Source: Streptomyces sp. JJ38 (GTDB taxonomy: Bacteria > Actinomycetota > Actinomycetes > Streptomycetales > Streptomycetaceae). From it: a DNA stretch of 57,637 bases. The stretch spans positions 1 to 57,637 of the forward strand of contig NZ_JABLSI010000035.1 of the NCBI RefSeq assembly GCF_019303475.1, read 5' to 3'. The notes beneath the pieces were generated by a model. It was not told the origin of the DNA. It made no database searches and was given only the letters and a program-made list of their open reading frames with translations. Below, in pieces: positions 18,031 through 25,335 of the stretch. The position numbers and the translations under genes are program-made. How positions within the stretch are numbered: the stretch's first letter is position 1; every line of letters starts with the position of its first letter.

Positions 18031-18431
18031 TCCTAACTCCCCTATTACTGGCCCTTTGCACGAGCCCGCACTCCGCGGACCCGGGTCAGAGTCCACCCCC
18101 TGGGTCGCGAGGGTGCTGTGCGCCGGAACGCGTCGACCGCCGCTGAATGTATCTGGACGAACGCCCTGTGCAACAGGTCAATCAGACGAGAAATCCACGG
18201 AGACCCAATCACCCGATGTCAGACATACACCGGTGAAACGGGACAGATCCGGCCGGACATAGCGGGAGCCAACCGGACATAACTTTCTGCGCCACTTTCC
18301 GTGGGCACGCAGAACTTCCCGCATGAATCTCCGTCATGCGGGGTGTTGTCGGGGGGTTTCGAAACCCACTCTACCGCTTCGCGGAAGCCGGAATGACCGC
18401 TTCCGCCGCCTCGGAGGGCCGTGAACGCGCC
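18031..18431. other. Gene-free leader region of the cold-shock gene
   Basis: No credible gene. It is less GC-rich than its surroundings and contains the direct repeat CCGGACATA (near 18252 and 18273) and a short inverted repeat GCGGAAG...CTTCCGC (near 18376-18401). It should hold the csp promoter and a long 5' leader. Confidence 0.5.
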
Positions 18432-18463
18432 GCGGCTCCGCCCCGAGGACGGGGCGGAGCCGC
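18432..18463 (-). terminator. Terminator of the thrC-cysO-like unit
   Basis: A perfect 13-bp stem, GCGGCTCCGCCCC and its complement, with a 6-nt loop, 67 bp beyond the sulfur-carrier stop. No T-tract, as is common in Streptomyces. Confidence 0.7.
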
Positions 18464-18529
18464 AACGAACTTACGCTGATGGCGAATTGACGAACCGTCA
18501 GGGCGGCCCGCCGGAGGAACCGTGGGCGC

Positions 18530-18811
18530 TCAGACCGCGCCGCCGGCCACGGCGGGGATGATGGAGACGCCCACACCGTCCGGGGTCGGCGTCGCGAGGC
18601 CCTCCGCGAAGCGGACGTCGTCGTCGTTGACGTACACGTTCACGAAGCGGCGCAGCTTGCCCGTGTCGTCCAGCACCCGGGCGCTGATGCCGGCGTGGTT
18701 CTTCTCCAGGTCGGCCAGCACCTCGCCGAGGGTGGCGCCCTCGGCGGTGACCTCGGCCTGGCCGCCCGTGTAGGTGCGCAGGATCGTGGGAATGCGGACG
18801 TTGACGCTCAT
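18530..18811 (-). CDS. MoaD/ThiS-family sulfur carrier, CysO-like
   Basis: 93 residues with a ubiquitin-like fold: VNVRIPTILRTYTGGQAEVT, LADLEKNHAGISARVLDDTG, RRFVNVYVNDDDVRF and the tail IIPAVAGGAV. From memory this is very close to mycobacterial CysO, which carries thiocarboxylate sulfur for cysteine synthesis by CysM. Here the Gly-Gly is followed by Ala-Val, so a Mec-type JAMM protease would have to expose the diglycine. It lies 87 bp after thrC, which makes phosphorylated amino acids, in a probable operon. CysO function is inferred from sequence. Confidence 0.88.
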   Translation of the reverse strand: MSVNVRIPTILRTYTGGQAEVTAEGATLGEVLADLEKNHAGISARVLDDTGKLRRFVNVYVNDDDVRFAEGLATPTPDGVGVSIIPAVAGGAV

Positions 18812-18898
18812 GATGGGATCACTTTCGCGAGTCGTGGGTACCGGGTCCCGGGTACCCGAGTCGTAAGGGCGTGGGTCAGACGGGCCGCGGGGCGCGGC

Positions 18899-20215
18899 TC
18901 ACGCCAGGCCGGCGGCGCGGAAGGCGTCCAGCGAGGGGCGGATGACGGCGCTCGGGCCGGTCGTCGGCGCGACGGCGTCCAGCGTCTTCAGGCCATCGCC
19001 GGTGTTGAGGACGACGGTGGTCAGCGCCGGGTCGAGCAGGCCGTTCTCGATCAGCTTGCGGGTGACGCCGACGGTCACGCCGCCCGCCGTCTCCGCGAAG
19101 ACGCCCTCGGTGCGGGCCAGCAGCTTGATCGCGTCGACGACCTGCTCGTCCGTCACGTCCTCCACCGCGCCGCCGGTGCGGCGGGCGATGTCGAGCACGT
19201 ACGGGCCGTCGGCGGGGTTGCCGATGGCGAGCGACTTGGCGATGGTGTCCGGCCGCACGGGGCGGACGACGTCGTGGCCGCCCTTGAACGCCTGGGAGAC
19301 CGGGGAGCAGCCCTCGGCCTGGGCGCCGAAGATCTTGTACGGCCGGTCCTCGACGAGGCCCAGCTCGACCAGCTCCCGCAGCCCCTTGTCGATCTTGGTG
19401 AGCTGGGACCCTGAGGCGATCGGGACGACGATCTGGTCCGGCAGCCGCCAGCCGAGCTGCTCGCAGATCTCGTACGCGAGCGTCTTGGAGCCCTCCGCGT
19501 AGTACGGGCGCAGATTGACGTTGACGAAGCCCCAGCCCTCACCGGCCGGGTCACCGATCAGCTCGCTGCAGAACCGGTTGACGTCGTCGTAGGTGCCCTC
19601 GATGCCCACGAGGTCGCCCCCGTACACGGCGGCCATGACGACCTTGCCCTGCTCCAGGTCGTGCGGGATGAACACACACGAGCGCAGCCCCGCGCGGGCC
19701 GCGGCGGCGCCGACCGCACCGGCCAGGTTGCCGGTGGACGAGCAGGAGAGCGTGGTGAAGCCGAAGGCGCGGGCGGCCTCGACGGCGATGGCCACGACGC
19801 GGTCCTTGAAGGAGTGCGTCGGGTTGCCGGAGTCGTCCTTGACGTGCAGCTCACCGGTGACGCCCAGCTCCTTCGCCAGGTTGTCGGCGCGCACGAGCTT
19901 GGTGAAGCCCGGGTTCAGGTTCGGCTTGGCGGCGACGTCGGCGGGGACGGGCAGCAGCGGCGCGTACCGCCAGATGTTGTCGGGACCGGCCTCGATCTGC
20001 CGGCGCAGCGCCTCGGCGTCGCCCTTGGGCAGCTCGTAGGCGATCTCGAGCGGGCCGAAACAGGCCACGCAGGCGAAGCTGGGGCCCAGCGGAGTGCGCT
20101 CGCCGCACTCGCGACAGGACAGCGCCACGGCGGGGCCGAGCGAGACGCCCGTGTCGGCGGCGCCGGCAGCGGCGGCGGAGTCGGATTCGGTGCTTGCAAC
20201 CGTGTTCACGGCCAT
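18899..20215 (-). CDS. thrC: Threonine synthase
   Basis: 438 residues. A short N-terminal segment with a four-cysteine zinc-ribbon-like motif (LSCRECGERTPLG, FACVACFGPLE) leads into the PLP fold: the catalytic Lys lies in GNPTHSFKDRVV, and CSSTGNLAGAVGA is the phosphate-binding Ser/Gly loop. It converts O-phosphohomoserine to threonine. The frame is open further up; the ATG at 20215 (MAVNTVAST) has AAGGG 10 nt before it, and an in-frame ATG at 20239 is an alternative. Its substrate could also link to the CysO-like pathway that uses O-phosphoserine, but the two substrates differ. Confidence 0.95.
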   Translation of the reverse strand: MAVNTVASTESDSAAAAGAADTGVSLGPAVALSCRECGERTPLGPSFACVACFGPLEIAYELPKGDAEALRRQIEAGPDNIWRYAPLLPVPADVAAKPNLNPGFTKLVRADNLAKELGVTGELHVKDDSGNPTHSFKDRVVAIAVEAARAFGFTTLSCSSTGNLAGAVGAAAARAGLRSCVFIPHDLEQGKVVMAAVYGGDLVGIEGTYDDVNRFCSELIGDPAGEGWGFVNVNLRPYYAEGSKTLAYEICEQLGWRLPDQIVVPIASGSQLTKIDKGLRELVELGLVEDRPYKIFGAQAEGCSPVSQAFKGGHDVVRPVRPDTIAKSLAIGNPADGPYVLDIARRTGGAVEDVTDEQVVDAIKLLARTEGVFAETAGGVTVGVTRKLIENGLLDPALTTVVLNTGDGLKTLDAVAPTTGPSAVIRPSLDAFRAAGLA

Positions 20216-20570
20216 GGAGGCGAGGCCCTTTCTCCTCATCTTCCCCACGACGGCTCTCGCCATGGGACGGAATTGGCACCTTCCCCACGGCGGCCTTCGC
20301 CTCCGGAATGAACCGGAATGACGCAATCGCGCGCGGGAGGGTTGCCGGGGCTTCTACGGGCCGTTCCCTCTGCCCCTCTGGATGAGCTCTATGACGCCGG
20401 GCGGCGTGTTTGTCGGTGGCGCCGGTGGGCGCCGGGTCCGTCCGCGACGTGCCCCGACATGCGGAGGTCACGTGCGCTGTTCAAGACTGTAACCGACGGC
20501 CGTGAGGGTGGATCGGGTCGTCCGAACCGCGAGACGCAGGCGTTCGCGGCTGATCGCTGGAGGCGGATAC
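20216..20570. other. Divergent promoter region thrC / gpgS
   Basis: 355 bp between divergent genes. No credible gene and no recognised operator. The stretch near 20470-20500 (GTTCAAGACTGTAAC) is comparatively AT-rich and may hold the gpgS promoter. Confidence 0.4.
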
Positions 20571-21530
20571 GTGCTGAACGAGGTCGAGAGCTGGCTGCAC
20601 CGGCGCTCCTGGAGCGCAGCGGACCGACCGCTCGCGCGGCTGCTCGCCGCCAAGCGGGCGGCGGGGGCGCACGGCAGCGTGAGCGTCGTGCTCCCCGCGC
20701 TCAACGAGGAGGCGACCGTCGGCGACATCGTGACCACGATCCGTACCGAGCTCATGACGCGGGAGGTCCCCCTCGTCGACGAGCTCGTGGTGCTCGACTC
20801 CGGCTCCACCGACCGCACCGGGGACGTGGCGGCGGCGGCCGGGGCCAAGGTCGTCCACCGGGACTCGCTGCTGCCCCGGGTGCCGACCGTGTCCGGCAAG
20901 GGCGAGGTCCTGTGGCGCTCGCTCCTGGCCACCAGCGGCGAGATCGTCTGCTTCATCGACGCCGACCTGCGCGACTTCCGCTCCACCTTCGTCTCCGGCA
21001 TCGTCGGCCCGCTGCTCACCGACCCGGAGCTGCACCTCGTCAAGGGGATGTACGACCGGCCACTCGGGGACAGCCCGGCGGGCGGTGGCCGCGTCACCGA
21101 GTTGGTGGCCCGGCCCGTGCTCAACTTGCACTGGCCCCGGCTGGCCGGTTTCGTCCAGCCGCTCGGCGGGGAGTACGCCGCCCGGCGCTCGCTGCTTGAG
21201 CGGCTGCCCTTCCCCGTCGGCTACGGCGTCGAGCTGGCCCTGCTGGTGGACTCCCTGCACACCGTCGGGCTGGACGCCCTCGCCCAGGTCGACGTCGGCG
21301 TCCGCAAGCACCGCAACCAGGACGGCCAGGCCCTGGGCCGGATGGCGGCGGCCATCTACCGCACCGCCCAGCGGCGCATCGCGGGGGCGCCGCTCACCCA
21401 CGCCGGGCTGACCCAGTTCGCCCGCGAGGAGGGCGGCGGCTTCGTGCCCCGCACCCATCCCGTGGACACCGAGGAGCGGCCGCCGATGAGCACTGTCCCG
21501 GAGTACACCGCCGCCCGCCACGCCGCGTAG
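20571..21530 (+). CDS. gpgS: Glucosyl-3-phosphoglycerate synthase
   Basis: 319 residues, a GT81-type GT-A glycosyltransferase: SVSVVLPALNEEATVGDIV, LDSGSTDRTGDVA, the DxD-like FIDADLRDF, KGMYDRPLGD and GYGVELALLVDSLHT. GpgS transfers glucose from a nucleotide sugar to 3-phosphoglycerate, the first step to glucosylglycerate and methylglucose lipopolysaccharide. The frame is open 23 codons upstream, but the GTG at 20571 has a GGAGG site 7 nt before it. Directly followed by otsA, so compatible-solute synthesis genes cluster here. Assignment from family memory. Confidence 0.88.
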   Translation: MLNEVESWLHRRSWSAADRPLARLLAAKRAAGAHGSVSVVLPALNEEATVGDIVTTIRTELMTREVPLVDELVVLDSGSTDRTGDVAAAAGAKVVHRDSLLPRVPTVSGKGEVLWRSLLATSGEIVCFIDADLRDFRSTFVSGIVGPLLTDPELHLVKGMYDRPLGDSPAGGGRVTELVARPVLNLHWPRLAGFVQPLGGEYAARRSLLERLPFPVGYGVELALLVDSLHTVGLDALAQVDVGVRKHRNQDGQALGRMAAAIYRTAQRRIAGAPLTHAGLTQFAREEGGGFVPRTHPVDTEERPPMSTVPEYTAARHAA

Positions 21531-21717
21531 GCCTTGTCAGGCCGATCAGCCGAGCACAGGCCGTGCCCCTTCCCGAGCGTCGTCTGGTGCAGGTTCGCCG
21601 CGGCTGCTCGCGCAGTCCCCCCTGCCCGGGCCGGGCCCGGTGACGTGGGCTGCGCTTGCCAGCCCTGCGCCTCTGGCGCAGACCTCCCAAGCGCGGGGCG
21701 GGGAACCGCACGGGCGT

Positions 21718-21744
21718 TTGAACGGCGGCCGATGCGGATACGCT
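21718..21744 (+). promoter_or_regulatory. Promoter for leaderless otsA transcript
   Basis: TTGAAC (21718-21723) and TACGCT (21739-21744) with a 15-bp spacer. The -10 hexamer ends 6 nt before the otsA ATG, which has no ribosome site, as expected for a leaderless mRNA. Confidence 0.5.
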
Positions 21745-21750
21745 CGCCGC

Positions 21751-23220
21751 ATGGTCGCTGTGTCCCACGTGTCCCAGGTCCTGGTCGCCTCCAACCGTGG
21801 TCCGGTCTCCTACTCGCTCACCGAGGACGGCTCCCTCAGCGCGAGACGCGGCGGCGGCGGCCTCGTCTCCGGGCTCTCGGCCGTCGGCCCCGGGACGAAC
21901 GCCGTGTGGGTGTGCGCCGCGCTCGGCGAGGGCGACCGGGCGGCGGCCCGGCGCACCGACGGCCTGCTGCCGGCGGAGGACACCGGCGGGCAGCGGGTGC
22001 GGATGCTCGACATCCCCGCCGAGACCTTCGCCCACGCCTACAACGGCATCGCCAACTCGGTGCTCTGGTTCGTCCACCACATGCTCTACCAGACGCCGCT
22101 GGAGCCGGTGTTCGACACCGGCTTCGAGGAGCGGTGGGCCGCCTACGAGGCCTACAACGCGGCCTTCGCCCGGGCGCTGGCCGACGAGGCGGCCCAGGGT
22201 GCCGTCGTCCTCGTCCAGGACTACCACCTGGCGCTCGTCCCCGAGTTGCTGCGCCGGCTGCGGCCGGACCTGCGGACCGGCCACTTCTCGCACACCCCCT
22301 GGGCCCCAGCCGAGTACTACCGGATCCTCCCCGACGCGACCGCCGCGGCCGTGCTGCGCGGCATCCTCGGCGCCGACCGCGCCGCGTTCCTCACCCGGCG
22401 CTGGGCCGAGGCGTTCGCCTCCTGCTGCGCCGACGTCCTGGGCGCGACGGTGGAGCCGGCGGCGGGAGCGACGGACGACGAGCTGCTGGTCACCCACGAG
22501 GGCCGCACAACCCGCGTCGGCGTGCACGGGCTGGGCGCGGACGCCGCCTTCCTGCGCGAACGCGCCCACCGAGCGGACGTCGAGGAACGGATGGCCGCGC
22601 TGCGCGAACGGATCGGCGAGGGCCGCCGCACGATCGTCCGGGTGGACCGCACCGAGCTGTCGAAGAACATCGTGCGCGGCCTGCACGCCTACCGCAGGCT
22701 GCTGACCGAGTTCCCGCACTGGCGGGAGCGGGTGGTGCACGTGGCCTTCGCCTACCCCTCCCGGCAGGACCTCGCCGTCTACCGCGACTACACGGCGGAG
22801 GTCTCCCGCCTCGCGGGCGCGATCAACGCCGAGTTCGGCACGGCCGGCTGGACGCCGGTGGTGCTGCACGTCGAGGACGACTTCGCCCGCTCGCTGGCCG
22901 CGTACCGGCTGGCGGACGTGGCCCTGGTCAATCCGATCCGGGACGGGATGAACCTCGTCGCCAAGGAGGTGCCCGTCGTCTCCGACCACGGCTGCGCGCT
23001 CGTCCTCTCCCGCGAGGCCGGGGCCGCCGCCGAACTGGGCGAGGACGCGCTGCTGGTGAACCCCTACGACGTCGGCGCCACGGCCCGGGCTCTGGACGAG
23101 GCCCTCTCCGTCGCCCCGGAGGCGCGCACGGAGACCACCAAGCGGTTGGCCGCCGCCGCGACGGCGCTGCCGCCACGCGCCTGGTTCCTCGCCCAACTCC
23201 GCGCGCTCAGAGAGGCGTAG
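21751..23220 (+). CDS. otsA: Trehalose-6-phosphate synthase (GT20)
   Basis: 489 residues. GT20 landmarks are the N-terminal LVASNRGPVSYSL and GGGGLVSGLSAV loop, YNGIANSVLWFVHH, VLVQDYHLALVPELLRR, GHFSHTPWAPAEYYR, VDRTELSKNIVRGLHAYRRL and NPIRDGMNLVAKE. It makes trehalose-6-phosphate from UDP/GDP/ADP-glucose and glucose-6-phosphate. An open frame starts at 21640, but the ATG at 21751 gives the family start and fits a leaderless promoter. Its last 14 bp overlap the 3' end of otsB, which faces it. Confidence 0.95.
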   Translation: MVAVSHVSQVLVASNRGPVSYSLTEDGSLSARRGGGGLVSGLSAVGPGTNAVWVCAALGEGDRAAARRTDGLLPAEDTGGQRVRMLDIPAETFAHAYNGIANSVLWFVHHMLYQTPLEPVFDTGFEERWAAYEAYNAAFARALADEAAQGAVVLVQDYHLALVPELLRRLRPDLRTGHFSHTPWAPAEYYRILPDATAAAVLRGILGADRAAFLTRRWAEAFASCCADVLGATVEPAAGATDDELLVTHEGRTTRVGVHGLGADAAFLRERAHRADVEERMAALRERIGEGRRTIVRVDRTELSKNIVRGLHAYRRLLTEFPHWRERVVHVAFAYPSRQDLAVYRDYTAEVSRLAGAINAEFGTAGWTPVVLHVEDDFARSLAAYRLADVALVNPIRDGMNLVAKEVPVVSDHGCALVLSREAGAAAELGEDALLVNPYDVGATARALDEALSVAPEARTETTKRLAAAATALPPRAWFLAQLRALREA

Positions 23221-24055
23221 GCGCCGCCCACGGCTCCGCGAGCGAGCGCAGCAGCGCGGCGACGCCCTCCGGCCCCGGGACGACGACGTCGGCCCGGGAA
23301 GCCAGCGCGGGCACCTCGGGAGCGGCGCTGACCAGGAGCACCGGCAGTCCCTCGGCGCGCCGCCGATCCAGCGCGGCGAAGGCCGCCAGATCCCCCAGGT
23401 CGTCGCCCGCGTAGAGGGCGGGGCCCGCGTCCCGCTCCGCCAGGTAGGCGGCGAGCGCCAGCCCCTTGTCCATGCCGCGCGGACGCAACTCCAGGACGCA
23501 GCGCCCCGGTTCGAGATGCAGGCCGTGCCGCTCGGCCAGAGCGGCCAGCGGCTCGCGCAGGACGGCCAGCGCGCCCTCCGGATCGGCGGACCGCCGGGTG
23601 TGGACGGCGAGGGCCAGCCCCTTGTCCTCGACGGTGACGCCCTCGGGCAGGGCCAGGCCCCCGAGGAGGTCGGGCAGTTCGGCGCGGACGGCGGCCACGT
23701 CGGGGTCAGGGGGCGGCGTGGAGACCTCGCCGGTGGCGGCGTCCCAGCGCTCGGCGCCGTAGCCGCCCAGGACGGTGAGGCCCTCCAGGCCGCGGACGTC
23801 CGCGAAGCCCCCGTACCGCACCGCGAGCTCGGCGGGCCGCCCGGTGACGACCGCGATCCCGGCCACGTGGGACGCGAGCCGCACCAGCGCGGGCAGCACA
23901 TCGGGGTGGGGGCGGGCGTCCGCCGGGTCGGGGACGATGGGGGCGAGGGTGCCGTCGAAGTCGAAGGCGACGACCGAGCGTCCCGGATCGGCCTGGATGG
24001 CCTCGAAACCGGCGCGTCCGGCGGGGGTGATGGTGTGCGCGTCGAAGCGGACCAT
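23207..24055 (-). CDS. otsB: Trehalose-6-phosphate phosphatase
   Basis: 282 residues, HAD superfamily: motif I VVAFDFDGTLAPIV (nucleophile Asp), motif II IAVVTGRPA, the Lys/Asp region RPRGMDKGLALA and motif IV YAGDDLGDLAAF. It dephosphorylates trehalose-6-phosphate to trehalose, completing the pathway begun by OtsA. The two genes converge and overlap by 14 bp at their 3' ends, an unusual layout for consecutive pathway enzymes and a possible source of antisense interference. Start ATG 24055. Confidence 0.95.
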   Translation of the reverse strand: MVRFDAHTITPAGRAGFEAIQADPGRSVVAFDFDGTLAPIVPDPADARPHPDVLPALVRLASHVAGIAVVTGRPAELAVRYGGFADVRGLEGLTVLGGYGAERWDAATGEVSTPPPDPDVAAVRAELPDLLGGLALPEGVTVEDKGLALAVHTRRSADPEGALAVLREPLAALAERHGLHLEPGRCVLELRPRGMDKGLALAAYLAERDAGPALYAGDDLGDLAAFAALDRRRAEGLPVLLVSAAPEVPALASRADVVVPGPEGVAALLRSLAEPWAAPTPL

Positions 24056-24065
24056 GCCCGTGACC

Positions 24066-24377
24066 CTACCGGCGCCGCCGCTGCGCGTCTCTGACGCGCC
24101 GGAGCCGGTTCACCGTCACCGGGTCGTGGGCGAGGGCCCGGGGGTCGTCGAGCAGGGCGTTGAGCACCTGGTAGTAGCGCGTCGGCGACATACCCAGCCG
24201 CTCGCGTATCGCCCGCTCCTTCGCGCCCGGCCCCGGCCAGCCCCGCCGCTCGACGGCGAGCACGGCCTCGTCCCGCGCGGACAGCCCCCGCGCGGGCCCG
24301 CTCCCCGGCCCGGCACCGGGCGCGTCCCCGGGCGCGCCCCGCGGCTCGTCCCCGGGCTGGTCCGTGCTCTCGCTCAC
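24066..24377 (-). CDS. DUF3263 small DNA-binding-like protein
   Basis: About 103 residues. The N-terminal 35 residues are Gly/Pro-rich; the C-terminal DUF3263 domain has SARDEAVLAVERRGWPGPGA, then AIRERLGMSPTRYYQVLNAL, which looks like a helix-turn-helix, then ALAHDPVTVNRLRRVR. The function of this actinobacterial family is unknown. I prefer the GTG at 24377 (VSESTDQP) over one at 24404. It ends 10 bp upstream of the otsB start on the same strand, so it may be co-transcribed with otsB. Confidence 0.82.
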   Translation of the reverse strand: MSESTDQPGDEPRGAPGDAPGAGPGSGPARGLSARDEAVLAVERRGWPGPGAKERAIRERLGMSPTRYYQVLNALLDDPRALAHDPVTVNRLRRVRDAQRRRR

Positions 24378-24461
24378 CGCGTACTCACCCCCGCCTCCGT
24401 CCACCCCGCCAACGTAACGCGCGCCCCGGCGGCGGCCCCGGCCCGGCCCCGGGCGCCCGGC

Positions 24462-25064
24462 TCAGCCCAGGGTGCGGTAGCGGCCCTGGAAGTAGGTGAG
24501 GGGGCTGCCGTCGGCGCCGGGTACGCCCGTCGTCAGGACGCGGGCCACGAGCAGCGTGTGGTCGCCCGCGGGGACACGCTGCTCGGTACGGCACTCCAGG
24601 TGGGCGAGTGCGCCGTGGACGAGCGGGGCCTCGGCGACGTCGCCCCGGGTGTGCGGCAGCTCCCGGAAGAGCAGCTCGTCGCTGAGCCGGCCCTTCATGG
24701 CGAAGCGCCCGGCCGTCTGCCGCTGGTTCTCGGCCAGCAGGTTGGCGGCCCACAGCTCGCGCCGGGCCAGCAGCTCGTCCATCCGGGAACCGGTGCGGAC
24801 GCTGAGGAGGACGAGCGGGGGGTCGAGGCTGACGGAGAGGAAGGCCGTCGCCGTCATCCCGACGTAGGCGCCCCGGGCCCCCTCCTCGGGGTCGAAGGCC
24901 GTCACCAGCACCACGCCGGCGGCGAGCCGGGCCATGGCCGCTCGGAACTGGTCCTCGTTCACCCCTCCAGGATGGGGGACGGCGGCGGCGTCGGCGGGGT
25001 CGGCGGACGCCGTCCGCGCGGTCTCGGCGGCGGAATCGGTGCGGTGCGCTGCTGTCGGAAACAC
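24462..25064 (-). CDS. Flavin reductase-like FMN-binding protein
   Basis: 200 residues. A variable Ala-rich N-terminus (1-35) precedes the flavin reductase domain: FRAAMARLAAGVVLVTA, AYVGMTATAFLSVSLDPPLV, LLSVRTGSRM and AANLLAENQRQTAGRFAMKG. Members reduce FMN for a partner monooxygenase or act on their own; no monooxygenase is adjacent. The GTG at 25064 has no ribosome site, but TAGCGT lies 7 nt upstream, suggesting a leaderless transcript; internal starts would shorten the tail. Confidence 0.85.
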   Translation of the reverse strand: MFPTAAHRTDSAAETARTASADPADAAAVPHPGGVNEDQFRAAMARLAAGVVLVTAFDPEEGARGAYVGMTATAFLSVSLDPPLVLLSVRTGSRMDELLARRELWAANLLAENQRQTAGRFAMKGRLSDELLFRELPHTRGDVAEAPLVHGALAHLECRTEQRVPAGDHTLLVARVLTTGVPGADGSPLTYFQGRYRTLG

Positions 25065-25205
25065 GTCGGCGACGCTAGCGAGACGCCGGGCCGGGGCGCA
25101 TCGGGCCCGGGAACCAGCCGGGTCCTAGGACCGGCACCAACCGCCCCGAACAGGGGTGCGACGGCACTCGTCGGCGGGGAAATCCGCACCCCCAGAACCC
25201 TCAAT

Positions 25206-25221
25206 TGTGACATGAGTCACA
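25206..25221. promoter_or_regulatory. Crp/Fnr-type palindrome upstream of cdgB
   Basis: TGTGACATGAGTCACA, a perfect TGTGA-N6-TCACA palindrome, identical in form to the Crp consensus. It lies 15 bp before the BldD-like box and 115 bp before cdgB. Confidence 0.55.
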
Positions 25222-25235
25222 GATGAGATTTATTG

Positions 25236-25250
25236 CTGACCCTGTGTACC
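25236..25250. promoter_or_regulatory. BldD-like box upstream of cdgB
   Basis: CTGACCCTGTGTACC matches the published BldD consensus NTNACNCWGNGTNAN at 8 of 9 fixed positions. cdgB is a known BldD target in S. coelicolor, so the site is well placed (86 bp before the start). Confidence 0.65.
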
Positions 25251-25335
25251 GGGGGTGGAGCAGCCTGTGATTCAGTGGCGGAAACACTCGGACGAGTGGC
25301 GTTTCGGGCCGGCGACGAGCCACGAGGGGAGGGCG

